Shown: positions 1 to 5,386 of the stretch, piece after piece | Layout: each line of letters starts with the position of its first letter | Numbering within the stretch: position 1 is the stretch's first letter | From: Desulfobacterales bacterium | GTDB lineage: Bacteria; Desulfobacterota; Desulfobacteria; Desulfobacterales; JAFDCJ01 | NCBI GenBank assembly: GCA_020345785.1 | Contig: CP070771.1 | Coordinates: 4,165,443-4,171,889 of the forward strand | DNA: 6,447 bases | Direction: 5' to 3' | Position numbers and translations under genes: made by a program | Notes under the pieces: generated by a model | Databases searched by the model: none | What the model was told of the DNA's origin: nothing | What the model saw: the letters and a program-made list of their open reading frames with translations, nothing else

Positions 1-870
1 ATACAGATTTGCAATCGTTGTGGCGGGTAAAAGAAAATTGTTGGTTAAAAATACAAAGGATCTGCCGCTTTGCTGATCGTAATATTTTATTCGCCGAAGT
101 TTTTCTGGATACTCTTTGGCAGGATAAAATCCGGTCAGCCGTATGGTTTGGTCGCATCTTAATCCGGTGCTTTTGTCGATAGGATGTGAGTAAATTCTGC
201 GAAATTTTAGATTGGATTTGGCCCGGATGACGAAAAATGCAGTATTTTGATGTATGGTAAAGAGTCGTGCGAAATCCAAATAGCCGCGATCCATAATGTA
301 AATGCTGCCGGCTTCCGGTATGAGGATATCCAGTACTTGCACGTCGTGCAGTTTTCCGTCGGTGATATGAATGAATGTAGGAATGTTGCCGCGCAAATCC
401 AAGAGGGTATGAAGTTTGATCGCAGCTTTTGTGCGCCGGAAGTGAGCCCAAGGAAATACACTTAGACAAAGGTCGATGGTGGAAGAGTCCAGTGCGTAAG
501 CTGTATTTTCCAATTCGAAGTCGAACTGTTCGTTGAGGTATAGTTTCCGTGCTGTTTGGATCAGCGTTTGAGCAAATTCGGCGTAAATGCGCCAATCTCG
601 AGTTTGGTTGGCATTTGCCAAGGTGTTGCGAGATACTGTACTTCGAATACCCATGTGGTAGAGCTTGGATTTTTGGGCTCTGAGACATGCTTCGATGTCG
701 CGTAGGCTCTCGCGAAATGTCATTTGTGCAAAAGCCATACATAGGTACTGATCCAGACATGTGAAGCTTTTGACTTTGTAGTTGCCGCGGTAGCGATTGA
801 CGCATTTTCGAAATGTGTAAAGCGGTAAATGGTCGATCACTTGAGAGAAAACGAGTTTGCCTGTATTCAT
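1..870 (-). CDS. IS4-family transposase with N-terminal DUF4372 domain, partial (C-terminus beyond window)
   Basis: This frame is open for 290 codons, from ATG at 870 to the window edge, with no stop. The product would be a DDE transposase that cuts and joins the ends of its own element. Residues 1-75 or so (beginning MNTGKLVFSQVIDHLPLYTF) look like the DUF4372 domain that precedes DDE_Tnp_1 in one branch of the IS4 family. The first catalytic aspartate is D128 in ALDSST. The second is D194 in YIMDRGYLD, preceded by the DGKLHD stretch at 171-176. The third acidic residue lies in the Y-x2-R-x3-E-x6-K signature and is outside the window; Y290, the last visible residue, is probably its tyrosine. 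The start is well placed: a strong AGGAGG (885-880) lies 9 nt upstream, with a promoter further up. Base composition is lower in GC than the liv genes, consistent with acquired DNA. The family call is firm; whether the protein is complete cannot be seen. Confidence 0.93.
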   Translation of the reverse strand, partial: MNTGKLVFSQVIDHLPLYTFRKCVNRYRGNYKVKSFTCLDQYLCMAFAQMTFRESLRDIEACLRAQKSKLYHMGIRSTVSRNTLANANQTRDWRIYAEFAQTLIQTARKLYLNEQFDFELENTAYALDSSTIDLCLSVFPWAHFRRTKAAIKLHTLLDLRGNIPTFIHITDGKLHDVQVLDILIPEAGSIYIMDRGYLDFARLFTIHQNTAFFVIRAKSNLKFRRIYSHPIDKSTGLRCDQTIRLTGFYPAKEYPEKLRRIKYYDQQSGRSFVFLTNNFLLPATTIANLY

Positions 871-878
871 TCGACTTA

Positions 879-906
879 TCCTCCTGGGTCTGTAATAGCA
901 CAGGAG
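879..906 (-). promoter_or_regulatory. Hairpin that can sequester the transposase ribosome binding site
   Basis: In minus-strand RNA, CTCCTG (906-901) can pair perfectly with CAGGAG (886-881) across a 14-nt loop. The 3' arm contains most of the AGGAGG ribosome binding site (885-880). The 5' arm overlaps the last bases of the -10 box, so it would be absent from RNA started at the element's own promoter and present only in read-through RNA. This layout matches the known protection of IS10 and IS50 transposases from outside transcription. Its action here is inferred. Confidence 0.55.
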
Positions 907-934
907 TATAGTTGGATTTGGTGGAAAAATTCAA
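905..934 (-). promoter_or_regulatory. Sigma-70-type promoter of the transposase gene
   Basis: On the minus strand TTGAAT (934-929) and TATACT (910-905) are separated by 18 bp. That is a good match to the -35/-10 pair, about 35 bp upstream of the transposase ATG. Transcription would start near 897-900. The elements are seen directly; activity is inferred. Confidence 0.6.
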
Positions 935-1331
935 ATCGATAACAGGCATTTTATTCATATTTTACATAAAATTTAGATGGTTAAATGAGTTTTACTAATA
1001 AACGTTGGGACAGCTGTGATATCACAATTATGCCTTGCCAAGCCTCTAACACTGACAAGTGAACTTAAAGTTATGCAAAAGACCTAACCGGCTTTTATCG
1101 GATCAGATACAAATAGCTTGGGATGAAACGAACGATGATGGCTAAGGCCACTTGGCAGATACTATTACTTATTTATATAGAGAAAAAGCGGACTTTATCT
1201 GTAGAGACTCAGCTATATTTTTGCAATTATATACATCCCAATTGACTTCGGCGTCGGAATCGAATGCCGAGGGCGATGCAACCAAACCCCACAACAGTCC
1301 TAAAAACAGTAGGTATTACAAATGATGTAGA

Positions 1332-1406
1332 AATGACGATTGACTCTGGAATGACGATTGACTCTGCAATGACGAATGACTCTGGAATGACGAATGACGA
1401 TTGAGG
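1332..1406. repeat. 18-bp tandem repeat, about four copies
   Basis: Units at 1332-1349, 1350-1367 and 1368-1385 follow AATGACGATTGACTCTGG with one or two changes, and a fourth diverged unit runs from 1386. Each unit is two related 9-bp halves (AATGACGAT / TGACTCTGG). Because 18 is a multiple of three, the minus strand reads as a repeated I-V-I-P-E-S peptide. That is a by-product of the repeat, with no start signal supporting a gene. Confidence 0.85.
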
Positions 1407-1536
1407 AATGCCGAAATAAGGAATTCTATCAAGCATCCAGCATCTTCCCAATAAAATCGACGGTCTTTTTTCTATCCCACATGACGAGTTAAACAGCTTT
1501 ATGCAGCATTAGGGTTAAGTTAGTCACGTTTTATCT

Positions 1537-1576
1537 CACCTTCCCACCTTCTGACTTTCTCACCTTCTTTCACTTG
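1537..1576. repeat. 8-bp-period tract (CACCTTCT), first copy
   Basis: Octamers CACCTTCC, CACCTTCT, GACTTTCT and CACCTTCT follow one another from 1537 to 1568. The 34-bp core 1540-1573 recurs at 2040-2073 with a single difference (T1556 versus C2056), exactly 500 bp away and in the same orientation. Confidence 0.85.
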
Positions 1577-1601
1577 ACTTCCGTCATCTGTCATATCCGC
1601 G

Positions 1602-1805
1602 CTAGGTTTTCGTCTTTTCAACTTCCTCCCAGCAGGTCCACTGACAATCGGTGGGTTTAAGATCCATCAACTTGGGGTTGTTGCAGCTGATGCTGTTTGC
1701 AACCAACTGGCCGTCCTTTTCGCACCATTCGACCAGAAGCTCGGCGTCGACTTTTTCTTCCGGGCATTTGATCCGGCATTTTTCCCATCTGGATTGCTGT
1801 TTCAC
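1602..1805 (-). CDS. Small cysteine-rich protein, 67 aa, function unknown
   Basis: I do not recognise a named family. The start is GTG at 1805-1803, with GGAG (1817-1814) 8 nt upstream; the only other methionine is at residue 47, so GTG is the sensible start. The stop is TAG at 1604-1602. Six cysteines are spaced C10-x3-C14-x13-C28-x12-C41-x12-C54-x3-C58. The two ends mirror each other: KCRIKCPEE at the N-terminal side and DCQWTCWEE at the C-terminal side, each a C-x3-C followed by an acidic pair, with W7 and W56 nearby. There is no signal peptide or membrane segment, so it is probably cytosolic. The even cysteine spacing suggests metal binding or a disulfide-locked miniprotein; this is inference. 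It lies about 350 bp downstream of livF on the same strand, but a repeat-filled gap makes co-transcription doubtful. An open frame on the opposite strand (1651-1839) has no comparable features. Confidence 0.65.
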   Translation of the reverse strand: MKQQSRWEKCRIKCPEEKVDAELLVEWCEKDGQLVANSISCNNPKLMDLKPTDCQWTCWEEVEKTKT

Positions 1806-1826
1806 GGAACGATCTCCAATGATTTC

Positions 1827-1950
1827 GTTGATTGGTTAATTGGGTTGACTGAGTTGATTTAGTTGACTGGATTAATAAGTTGATTGAGTTGATTAGGTTC
1901 GTTAAGTTGAATGAGTTGATTAGGTTGACTGGGTTGATTAGGCTGAATCG
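1827..1950. repeat. 9-bp tandem array, about 14 degenerate units (GTTGATTAG type)
   Basis: Units such as GTTGATTGA, GTTGATTAG, GTTGAATGA and GTTGACTGG follow one another in 9-bp register. From 1879 to 1950 eight units run without a break; two 8-bp units (1836-1843 and 1871-1878) shift the phase earlier. The array begins 21 bp upstream of the GTG of the cysteine-rich gene and so forms its leader or promoter region. Its plus strand reads as a three-residue L-I-R type repeat, which is not a gene. Confidence 0.85.
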
Positions 1951-2003
1951 GATCAGGTCTTCTCAACCTCCGAGCCTACGTTCTCTGCCGTCTGTTTTCG
2001 TTA

Positions 2004-2038
2004 CGCTATGCGCTATGCCCTTTGCCCTATGCTCTTTA
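2004..2038. repeat. Heptad repeat, CGCTATG/CCCTATG family, five units
   Basis: CGCTATG, CGCTATG, CCCTTTG, CCCTATG and CTCTTTA follow one another with no spacer between 2004 and 2038. The same family continues at 2084-2111 and appears reversed at 5102-5129. Confidence 0.85.
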
Positions 2039-2039
2039 T

Positions 2040-2073
2040 CTTCCCACCTTCTGACCTTCTCACCTTCTTTCAC
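2040..2073. repeat. 34-bp direct repeat, second copy (CACCTTCT tract)
   Basis: Matches 1540-1573 at 33 of 34 positions in the same orientation. The 8-bp period is visible: CACCTTCT at 2045, GACCTTCT at 2053 and CACCTTCT at 2061. The two copies bracket the cysteine-rich gene and its 9-bp array. Confidence 0.88.
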
Positions 2074-2076
2074 CAG

Positions 2077-2111
2077 ACCTCTGCCCTATGCTCTCTGCGC
2101 TATGCCCTATT
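2077..2111. repeat. Heptad repeat, mixed TCTG and CTATG families, five units
   Basis: ACCTCTG, CCCTATG, CTCTCTG, CGCTATG and CCCTATT run in unbroken 7-bp register. The tract mixes the word dominating the livK-livH gap (CCTCTG) with the word seen at 2004-2038, so the two heptad families appear to be related. Confidence 0.82.
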
Positions 2112-2122
2112 CTTAATCTTTT

Positions 2123-2150
2123 CGCAATCCGCAATCCGAAATCCGCAATC
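2123..2150. repeat. Heptad repeat CGCAATC, four units, next to the livF stop
   Basis: CGCAATC at 2123, 2130 and 2144 and CGAAATC at 2137 form four perfect-register heptads, ending 3 bp from the stop codon of livF (TGA at 2156-2154). A fragment of the same word, GCAATCCGAAGTC, occurs at 5256-5268. Confidence 0.88.
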
Positions 2151-2153
2151 AAA

Positions 2154-2876
2154 TCATTCCCCCAGGTAGGCCTTCTTGACCTGTTCGTTTTCAAGCAAGG
2201 CAGAGGCTTTGTCGGTCAGTACAATACGGCCCGTTTCCATGACGTAGCCGGAGCCGGAGATGGTCAGCGCCATGTGCGCGTTTTGTTCGACCAGAAAAAT
2301 AGTCACACCGCTTTTGTTGATTTCAAGGATGGTCTTAAAAATTTTTTCCACCAGTTTCGGCGCCAGCCCCAGTGAGGGTTCATCCAGCAGCAGCAATTCG
2401 GGACGTGACATGAGGGCCCGGCCGATGGCCAGCATCTGCTGTTCGCCCCCGCTCAATGTTCCGCCAAGCTGGCGCATGCGGTCTTTCAACACCGGAAACA
2501 GGCTGAATACCCACTCCAGATCTTGCGCGACTTTATCCTTGTCCTTGCGCAGGAAAGCTCCCATCTCTAAATTTTCGCGCGTGGTCATGCGGGGGAAGAT
2601 CTGACGTCCTTCAGGTATCTGCGACACGCGGAGGGCTGCAACTTTCTCCGGACGCAGCTTTTGAATGGGTTGGCCCCTGTATCGAATTTCACCTTGAGAA
2701 GCCCGCTGCACGCCGAAGATGGTCATCAGCGTTGTTGACTTCCCGGCACCGTTGGCGCCGATCAGGCAGGCAATCTCACCTTCGGCAATGGAACAGGACA
2801 CGCCTTTTAGGGCGTGGATGTTGCCGTAATAGGTATGGACGTCTCTTAGCTCCAGAATTGCGTCCGTTGTGGTCAT
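2154..2876 (-). CDS. livF: Branched-chain amino acid ABC transporter ATPase LivF
   Basis: One of the two cytoplasmic ATPases that power LIV-type amino acid import. The 240-residue product is close to the usual LivF length. Walker A is GANGAGKST (40-48), the Q-loop region is QIPEGRQIFPRMT (86-98) with the LivF-typical ENLEMGA after it, the ABC signature is LSGGEQQ (141-147) and Walker B is LLLLDEP (161-167). The switch-loop position reads LVEQN (195-199), with glutamine where most ABC ATPases have histidine; this is normal for LivF. The C-terminus (KKAYLGE) is also family-typical. I chose ATG 2876 rather than an in-frame ATG at 2921: it has AAGGA (2889-2885) 8 nt upstream, gives the family N-terminus, and sits 4 nt after the livM stop instead of overlapping it by 41 nt. 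The usual partner gene livG is missing between livM and livF. Confidence 0.95.
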   Translation of the reverse strand: MTTTDAILELRDVHTYYGNIHALKGVSCSIAEGEIACLIGANGAGKSTTLMTIFGVQRASQGEIRYRGQPIQKLRPEKVAALRVSQIPEGRQIFPRMTTRENLEMGAFLRKDKDKVAQDLEWVFSLFPVLKDRMRQLGGTLSGGEQQMLAIGRALMSRPELLLLDEPSLGLAPKLVEKIFKTILEINKSGVTIFLVEQNAHMALTISGSGYVMETGRIVLTDKASALLENEQVKKAYLGE

Positions 2877-2880
2877 AAGG

Positions 2881-4107
2881 TCAATCCTTGGGTTTTTTCT
2901 CATTGCCTTCGTGTAATTCACGTCGGCGGCGCGATGCCGGAATAAGTCCTTCAGGCTTGAGGATCATCATGGTGGCCATGATCGCGCCAAAGGCCAGCAT
3001 GCGGTAATTTTCCAGGCCCCGGAAAACTTCAGGGGCGGCGATCAAAATGAAGGCGGCGACAATAACGCCGGGGATGCTGCCGATCCCCCCCAGCACAACG
3101 ATGCTCAACACAATGCAGGATTCCATGAACAGGAAAAAATTGGGATTGGTGTAGCTCAACTTGGCGGCGAAAAAGGCGCCGGCCACCGAGGCAAAGGCGG
3201 CCCCGAGGGCATAGGCCAGCAGCTTGATCCAGGTGGTCGGCACGCCGGAGAGCTCTGCCGCGACTTCATCCTCGCGGATCGCAATCCAGGCGCGGCCGAT
3301 GCGGGAATTGTCCAGGCGCCGGACGCCGATAATGGTCAGGATAGCAATCACCAGAATAAAATAGTACAGGGCCGGCAGGGACTTAAGATAGTAGGCCGCC
3401 CATTGGAAACCGTCTTCCGCAAAGGAGGGATAGTACAACACGGGCCGCTTCATGCCGAAAAGGCCGTTGGGTCCTGCGGTAAGGGAATCCCAGTTGTTGA
3501 GCACCAGGCGGACAATCTCGCCAAAGCCCAGGGTTACGATGGCGAGATAGTCGCCGCGCATCTTCAATGTCGGATAACCGATGATGCAGCCGACAATCAT
3601 GCCCAGGACGATGCCGAGTGGCAATGCGCTCCAGAAAGACAACCCATAGGTCAGGTTCAGCAACGAATAAGTGTAAGCCCCGACGGCGTAAAAGGCGATA
3701 TAACCCAGATCCAGCAAACCGCACAGGCCCACCACGATGTTTAATCCCAGGCCCAGGCAGACATAGATCAGACAAGTAATGCCGACATCGATCATATAGT
3801 TGTCGGCAAATATCGGGAATATTGCCGCCAGCGCCAGCAGACCTCCCAGGGTGAAAATTTTGGGGAATCGATTGATTTGACTGCCAATACGCTCCGTTAG
3901 AGGTGTTTTTTGTTCGACGTTTTCTTCTTTCCGACTGCGAAATATTTTAACGCCAAAGTTTAAAACGAGGATCGCCATAAAAACGCCCAGGGTCTTGAAA
4001 GCCCGGCCGGGATTGAAAGTCGGGCTTTTGAATCCAAGCATGGGAATGAGCAAAATGGCCAGAAAGAAGCCGTAGACAACCAGTTTTTTGAGCTCTCGCT
4101 GTATCAT
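2881..4107 (-). CDS. livM: Branched-chain amino acid ABC transporter permease LivM
   Basis: Inner-membrane permease that pairs with LivH to form the import channel. At 408 residues it is the long LivM form, with an N-terminal extension (about 1-105) carrying two extra hydrophobic segments near 10-25 and 38-53 and a charged linker (57-82), as in enterobacterial LivM. The core begins with GLGLNIVVGLCGLLDLGYIAF (from about 119), a hallmark stretch. The ATPase-contacting EAA-type loop is around 278-297 (REDEVAAELSGV then KLLAYALG). The motif LGGIGSIPG is at 339-347, and the family-like basic tail SRRRRELHE precedes a lysine-rich end. The start ATG overlaps the livH stop by one base (TAATG), with GGAGGT (4122-4117) 9 nt upstream inside livH, so translation is probably coupled. 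There is no fused ATPase domain that could stand in for LivG. Confidence 0.95.
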   Translation of the reverse strand: MIQRELKKLVVYGFFLAILLIPMLGFKSPTFNPGRAFKTLGVFMAILVLNFGVKIFRSRKEENVEQKTPLTERIGSQINRFPKIFTLGGLLALAAIFPIFADNYMIDVGITCLIYVCLGLGLNIVVGLCGLLDLGYIAFYAVGAYTYSLLNLTYGLSFWSALPLGIVLGMIVGCIIGYPTLKMRGDYLAIVTLGFGEIVRLVLNNWDSLTAGPNGLFGMKRPVLYYPSFAEDGFQWAAYYLKSLPALYYFILVIAILTIIGVRRLDNSRIGRAWIAIREDEVAAELSGVPTTWIKLLAYALGAAFASVAGAFFAAKLSYTNPNFFLFMESCIVLSIVVLGGIGSIPGVIVAAFILIAAPEVFRGLENYRMLAFGAIMATMMILKPEGLIPASRRRRELHEGNEKKPKD

Positions 4108-5027
4108 TAGACGCGCACCTCCGCAGAGCTTTCACCCAGCAGACCGGCGGGTCTGAGGTAAAGGACCAGAATCAGCACCGTGAAGGTTGTCACATCTTTC
4201 CAGGCGCTGGGCAGGAAGGCGGCCCACATCACCTCGATGGTGCCGATTATCAACCCGCCCAGCATGGCGCCGGGAATCGAACCGATGCCTCCCAGAATGG
4301 CCGCCGCAAAGGCTTTGATCATAAAAATAAATCCCATGTCAAATCGCACTGCACCGTAATAAAGTCCCACCATCACGCCGGCGGCAGCGCCCAGGGCCGG
4401 GCCAATCATAAAGGTAATCCGAATGGTTTGATCGATATCGATGCCCAGGATACGGGCCATGGTTTTGTTCTGGGCCGTGGCCCGCATGGCCTTGCCCAGA
4501 CGGGTGCGATGAACGAACAACTGGAGTCCGACCATCAGGGCAATTGCCAGGAGGATAATGAAAATTTGGCCGTTTGTGATTCTGGCGCCCATAATCTCGA
4601 TGCCTTCGAGGCCGAAAACCTGGGGATAGGCCCGATCAGAAACCCCTTGGCTGAGCATCATACCGTTGGATAAAAAGATCGACATGCCCAAAGCACTCAG
4701 GAGCGCGGACAGGCGTGAGGATGCGCGCAGAGGTTTGTAGGCCACATGCTCCACCGCAACACCCAAAACGGCCACATACGCCATTGCCATGCCGAACACG
4801 ATAATCATAGTGAGGACGAAATGGGTTTCCACAAATCCAATCTGCTGCAATGCGGTCAGGACAATGACCCCGATAAAGGCTCCGGCCGTAAATAATTCGC
4901 CGTGGGCAAAATTGATCAGCTCGATGATGCCGTATACCATGGTGTAGCCCAATGCAATCAAAGCATAGATGCTGCCGAGAAAGACGGCGTTGATTATCTG
5001 CTGAAGTAAAAAAGAGCTCAGCTCCAT
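4107..5027 (-). CDS. livH: Branched-chain amino acid ABC transporter permease LivH
   Basis: Second channel-forming permease, 306 residues, the normal LivH length. The N-terminus has the family pattern: FLLQQIINAVFLGSIYALIAL, then GYTMVYGIIELINFAHGE (27-44). The EAA-type ATPase contact loop is MRATAQNKTMARILGID (181-197). AAILGGIGSIPGAMLGG (242-258) lies before the last transmembrane segments, and the ending is RPAGLLGE (292-299). Several long hydrophobic stretches are visible (about 10-32, 47-60, 69-92, 107-125, 153-171, 206-225, 233-265 and 281-291). ATG 5027 is the first start giving the family N-terminus. Its ribosome binding site AAGGGA (5044-5039) is 11 nt upstream, rather far, which may lower translation. 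It is the first gene of the tight livH-livM-livF block and is separated from livK by 406 bp of repeats. Confidence 0.95.
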   Translation of the reverse strand: MELSSFLLQQIINAVFLGSIYALIALGYTMVYGIIELINFAHGELFTAGAFIGVIVLTALQQIGFVETHFVLTMIIVFGMAMAYVAVLGVAVEHVAYKPLRASSRLSALLSALGMSIFLSNGMMLSQGVSDRAYPQVFGLEGIEIMGARITNGQIFIILLAIALMVGLQLFVHRTRLGKAMRATAQNKTMARILGIDIDQTIRITFMIGPALGAAAGVMVGLYYGAVRFDMGFIFMIKAFAAAILGGIGSIPGAMLGGLIIGTIEVMWAAFLPSAWKDVTTFTVLILVLYLRPAGLLGESSAEVRV

Positions 5028-5059
5028 CGGTTAAGATATCCCTTCTTTGTATATCCGAT

Positions 5060-5080
5060 GTCAGAGGTCAGAGGTCAGAA
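5060..5080. repeat. Heptad repeat GTCAGAG, three units
   Basis: GTCAGAG, GTCAGAG and GTCAGAA in exact register. This is the reverse complement of the CCTCTGAC word at 5310-5317, so the tract points against the large array on the other side of the gap. Confidence 0.85.
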
Positions 5081-5101
5081 GTTGGAATTCGGAAAGATGA
5101 A

Positions 5102-5129
5102 GCATAGGGCATAGAGCAAAGCGCATAGA
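5102..5129. repeat. Heptad repeat GCATAGR, four units
   Basis: GCATAGG, GCATAGA, GCAAAGC and GCATAGA in register. This is the CTATGC family of 2004-2111 in the opposite orientation, so livHMF is flanked by inverted copies of one repeat family. Confidence 0.83.
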
Positions 5130-5273
5130 GTATTAAAGACTGATGAGGGCGAGAAGCTTTTGTCCGGGTCGGTCTATCTGCCATCTTGTTTGGTATTCTT
5201 CCCGTCGTCCGCCCTTTGAGTTCCTCAACCAAAAGATTTTCTCTTTTCTCACACAGCAATCCGAAGTCTGCTG

Positions 5274-5385
5274 TCGTCTGTCCTCTGTCGTCAGTTTTCT
5301 GTCATTTTACCTCTGACACCTGACATCTGAAACCTACCATGTGTCTTCTGTTCTCTGTCCTCTGTGCTCTGTCTTCTGTCCTCTG
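5274..5385. repeat. Long heptad array, 16 units in unbroken register (consensus TCNTCTG)
   Basis: From 5274 to 5385 the sequence divides into exactly 16 heptads, most ending in TCTG or CCTG: for instance TCCTCTG at 5281, 5358 and 5379, TCTTCTG at 5344 and 5372, ACCTCTG at 5309 and ACATCTG at 5323. Units diverge in base identity (TCATTTT and AAACCTA are the most worn) but no insertion or deletion breaks the 7-bp phase. The array ends 2 bp before the terminator region of livK. Confidence 0.85.
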
Positions 5386-5386
5386 C

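Larger units (their letters stand above)
1..1018 (-). mobile_element. IS4-family insertion sequence, 5' (right-hand) part; outer end placed approximately
   Basis: The element comprises the transposase gene and about 145 bp of AT-rich leader that ends in or near AACGTTGGGACAGCTGTG (1001-1018). Read inward, that is a terminal-repeat-like CACAGCTGTCCCAACG. The placement of the end is inferred from leader length and from the general look of IS4-type ends. The other terminus is outside the window, so neither the inverted repeat nor a target duplication can be confirmed. The leader holds a promoter and a hairpin over the ribosome binding site, listed separately. Confidence 0.7.
1019..1601. other. 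Gene-free stretch between the IS end and the cysteine-rich gene
   Basis: I find no credible gene in these 583 bp on either strand. Open frames are short, lack ribosome binding sites, or consist of repeat sequence. The part next to the IS (about 1019-1230) is AT-rich and shows no recognisable feature apart from the 12-bp perfect palindrome TGTGATATCACA (1015-1026) at the presumed junction. The rest contains the 18-bp tandem repeat at 1332-1406 and an 8-bp-period tract at 1537-1576, listed separately. No tRNA, riboswitch or clear terminator was recognised. Confidence 0.7.
1806..2153. other. Repeat-filled gap between livF and the cysteine-rich gene
   Basis: These 348 bp hold almost nothing but short tandem repeats: a 9-bp array (1827-1950), heptads (2004-2038, 2077-2111 and 2123-2150) and a second copy of the CACCTTCT tract (2040-2073). 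The plus-strand open frames here are low-complexity readings of the repeats. I see no convincing terminator after livF. Confidence 0.75.

Noticed and set aside
195..199. LivF residues 195-199 (LVEQN): glutamine instead of histidine in the switch loop as a sign of a defective ATPase
   Set aside because: The VEQN form is normal for LivF proteins, so it is not evidence of inactivation. The coordinates given here are protein residues of the gene at 2154-2876.
247..465. Short open frames on both strands inside the transposase region (207-461 minus, 247-465 plus)
   Set aside because: The transposase frame is open through the whole region and carries catalytic motifs; these are shadows.
1227..1451. 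Minus-strand open frame of 74 codons with I-V-I-P-E-S repeats
   Set aside because: It is the 18-bp tandem repeat read in frame; unit length divisible by three keeps it open. It has no ribosome binding site and no recognisable domain.
1880..2375. Plus-strand open frames over the 9-bp and 7-bp arrays (1880-2116 and 2088-2375)
   Set aside because: Low-complexity translations of repeats; the second also runs into livF on the opposite strand, where the ATPase motifs are unmistakable.
2877..2921. Upstream ATG (2921) as the start of livF
   Set aside because: It would add 15 residues without family similarity and overlap livM by 41 nt; ATG 2876 has a good ribosome binding site and gives the standard N-terminus.
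3383..3775. Overlapping open frames inside livM and livH (3383-3775 minus, 3403-3744 plus, 3947-4135 minus, 4428-4673 plus)
   Set aside because: Shadows of long, motif-bearing permease genes; no family features.
5068..5259. Minus-strand open frame of 63 codons in the livK-livH gap
   Set aside because: Its last third is heptad repeat sequence, and the rest resembles no family and has no convincing ribosome binding site.
5274..5385. CRISPR array
   Set aside because: The units are 7 bp with no spacers between them and no cas genes nearby, so this is a simple tandem repeat.
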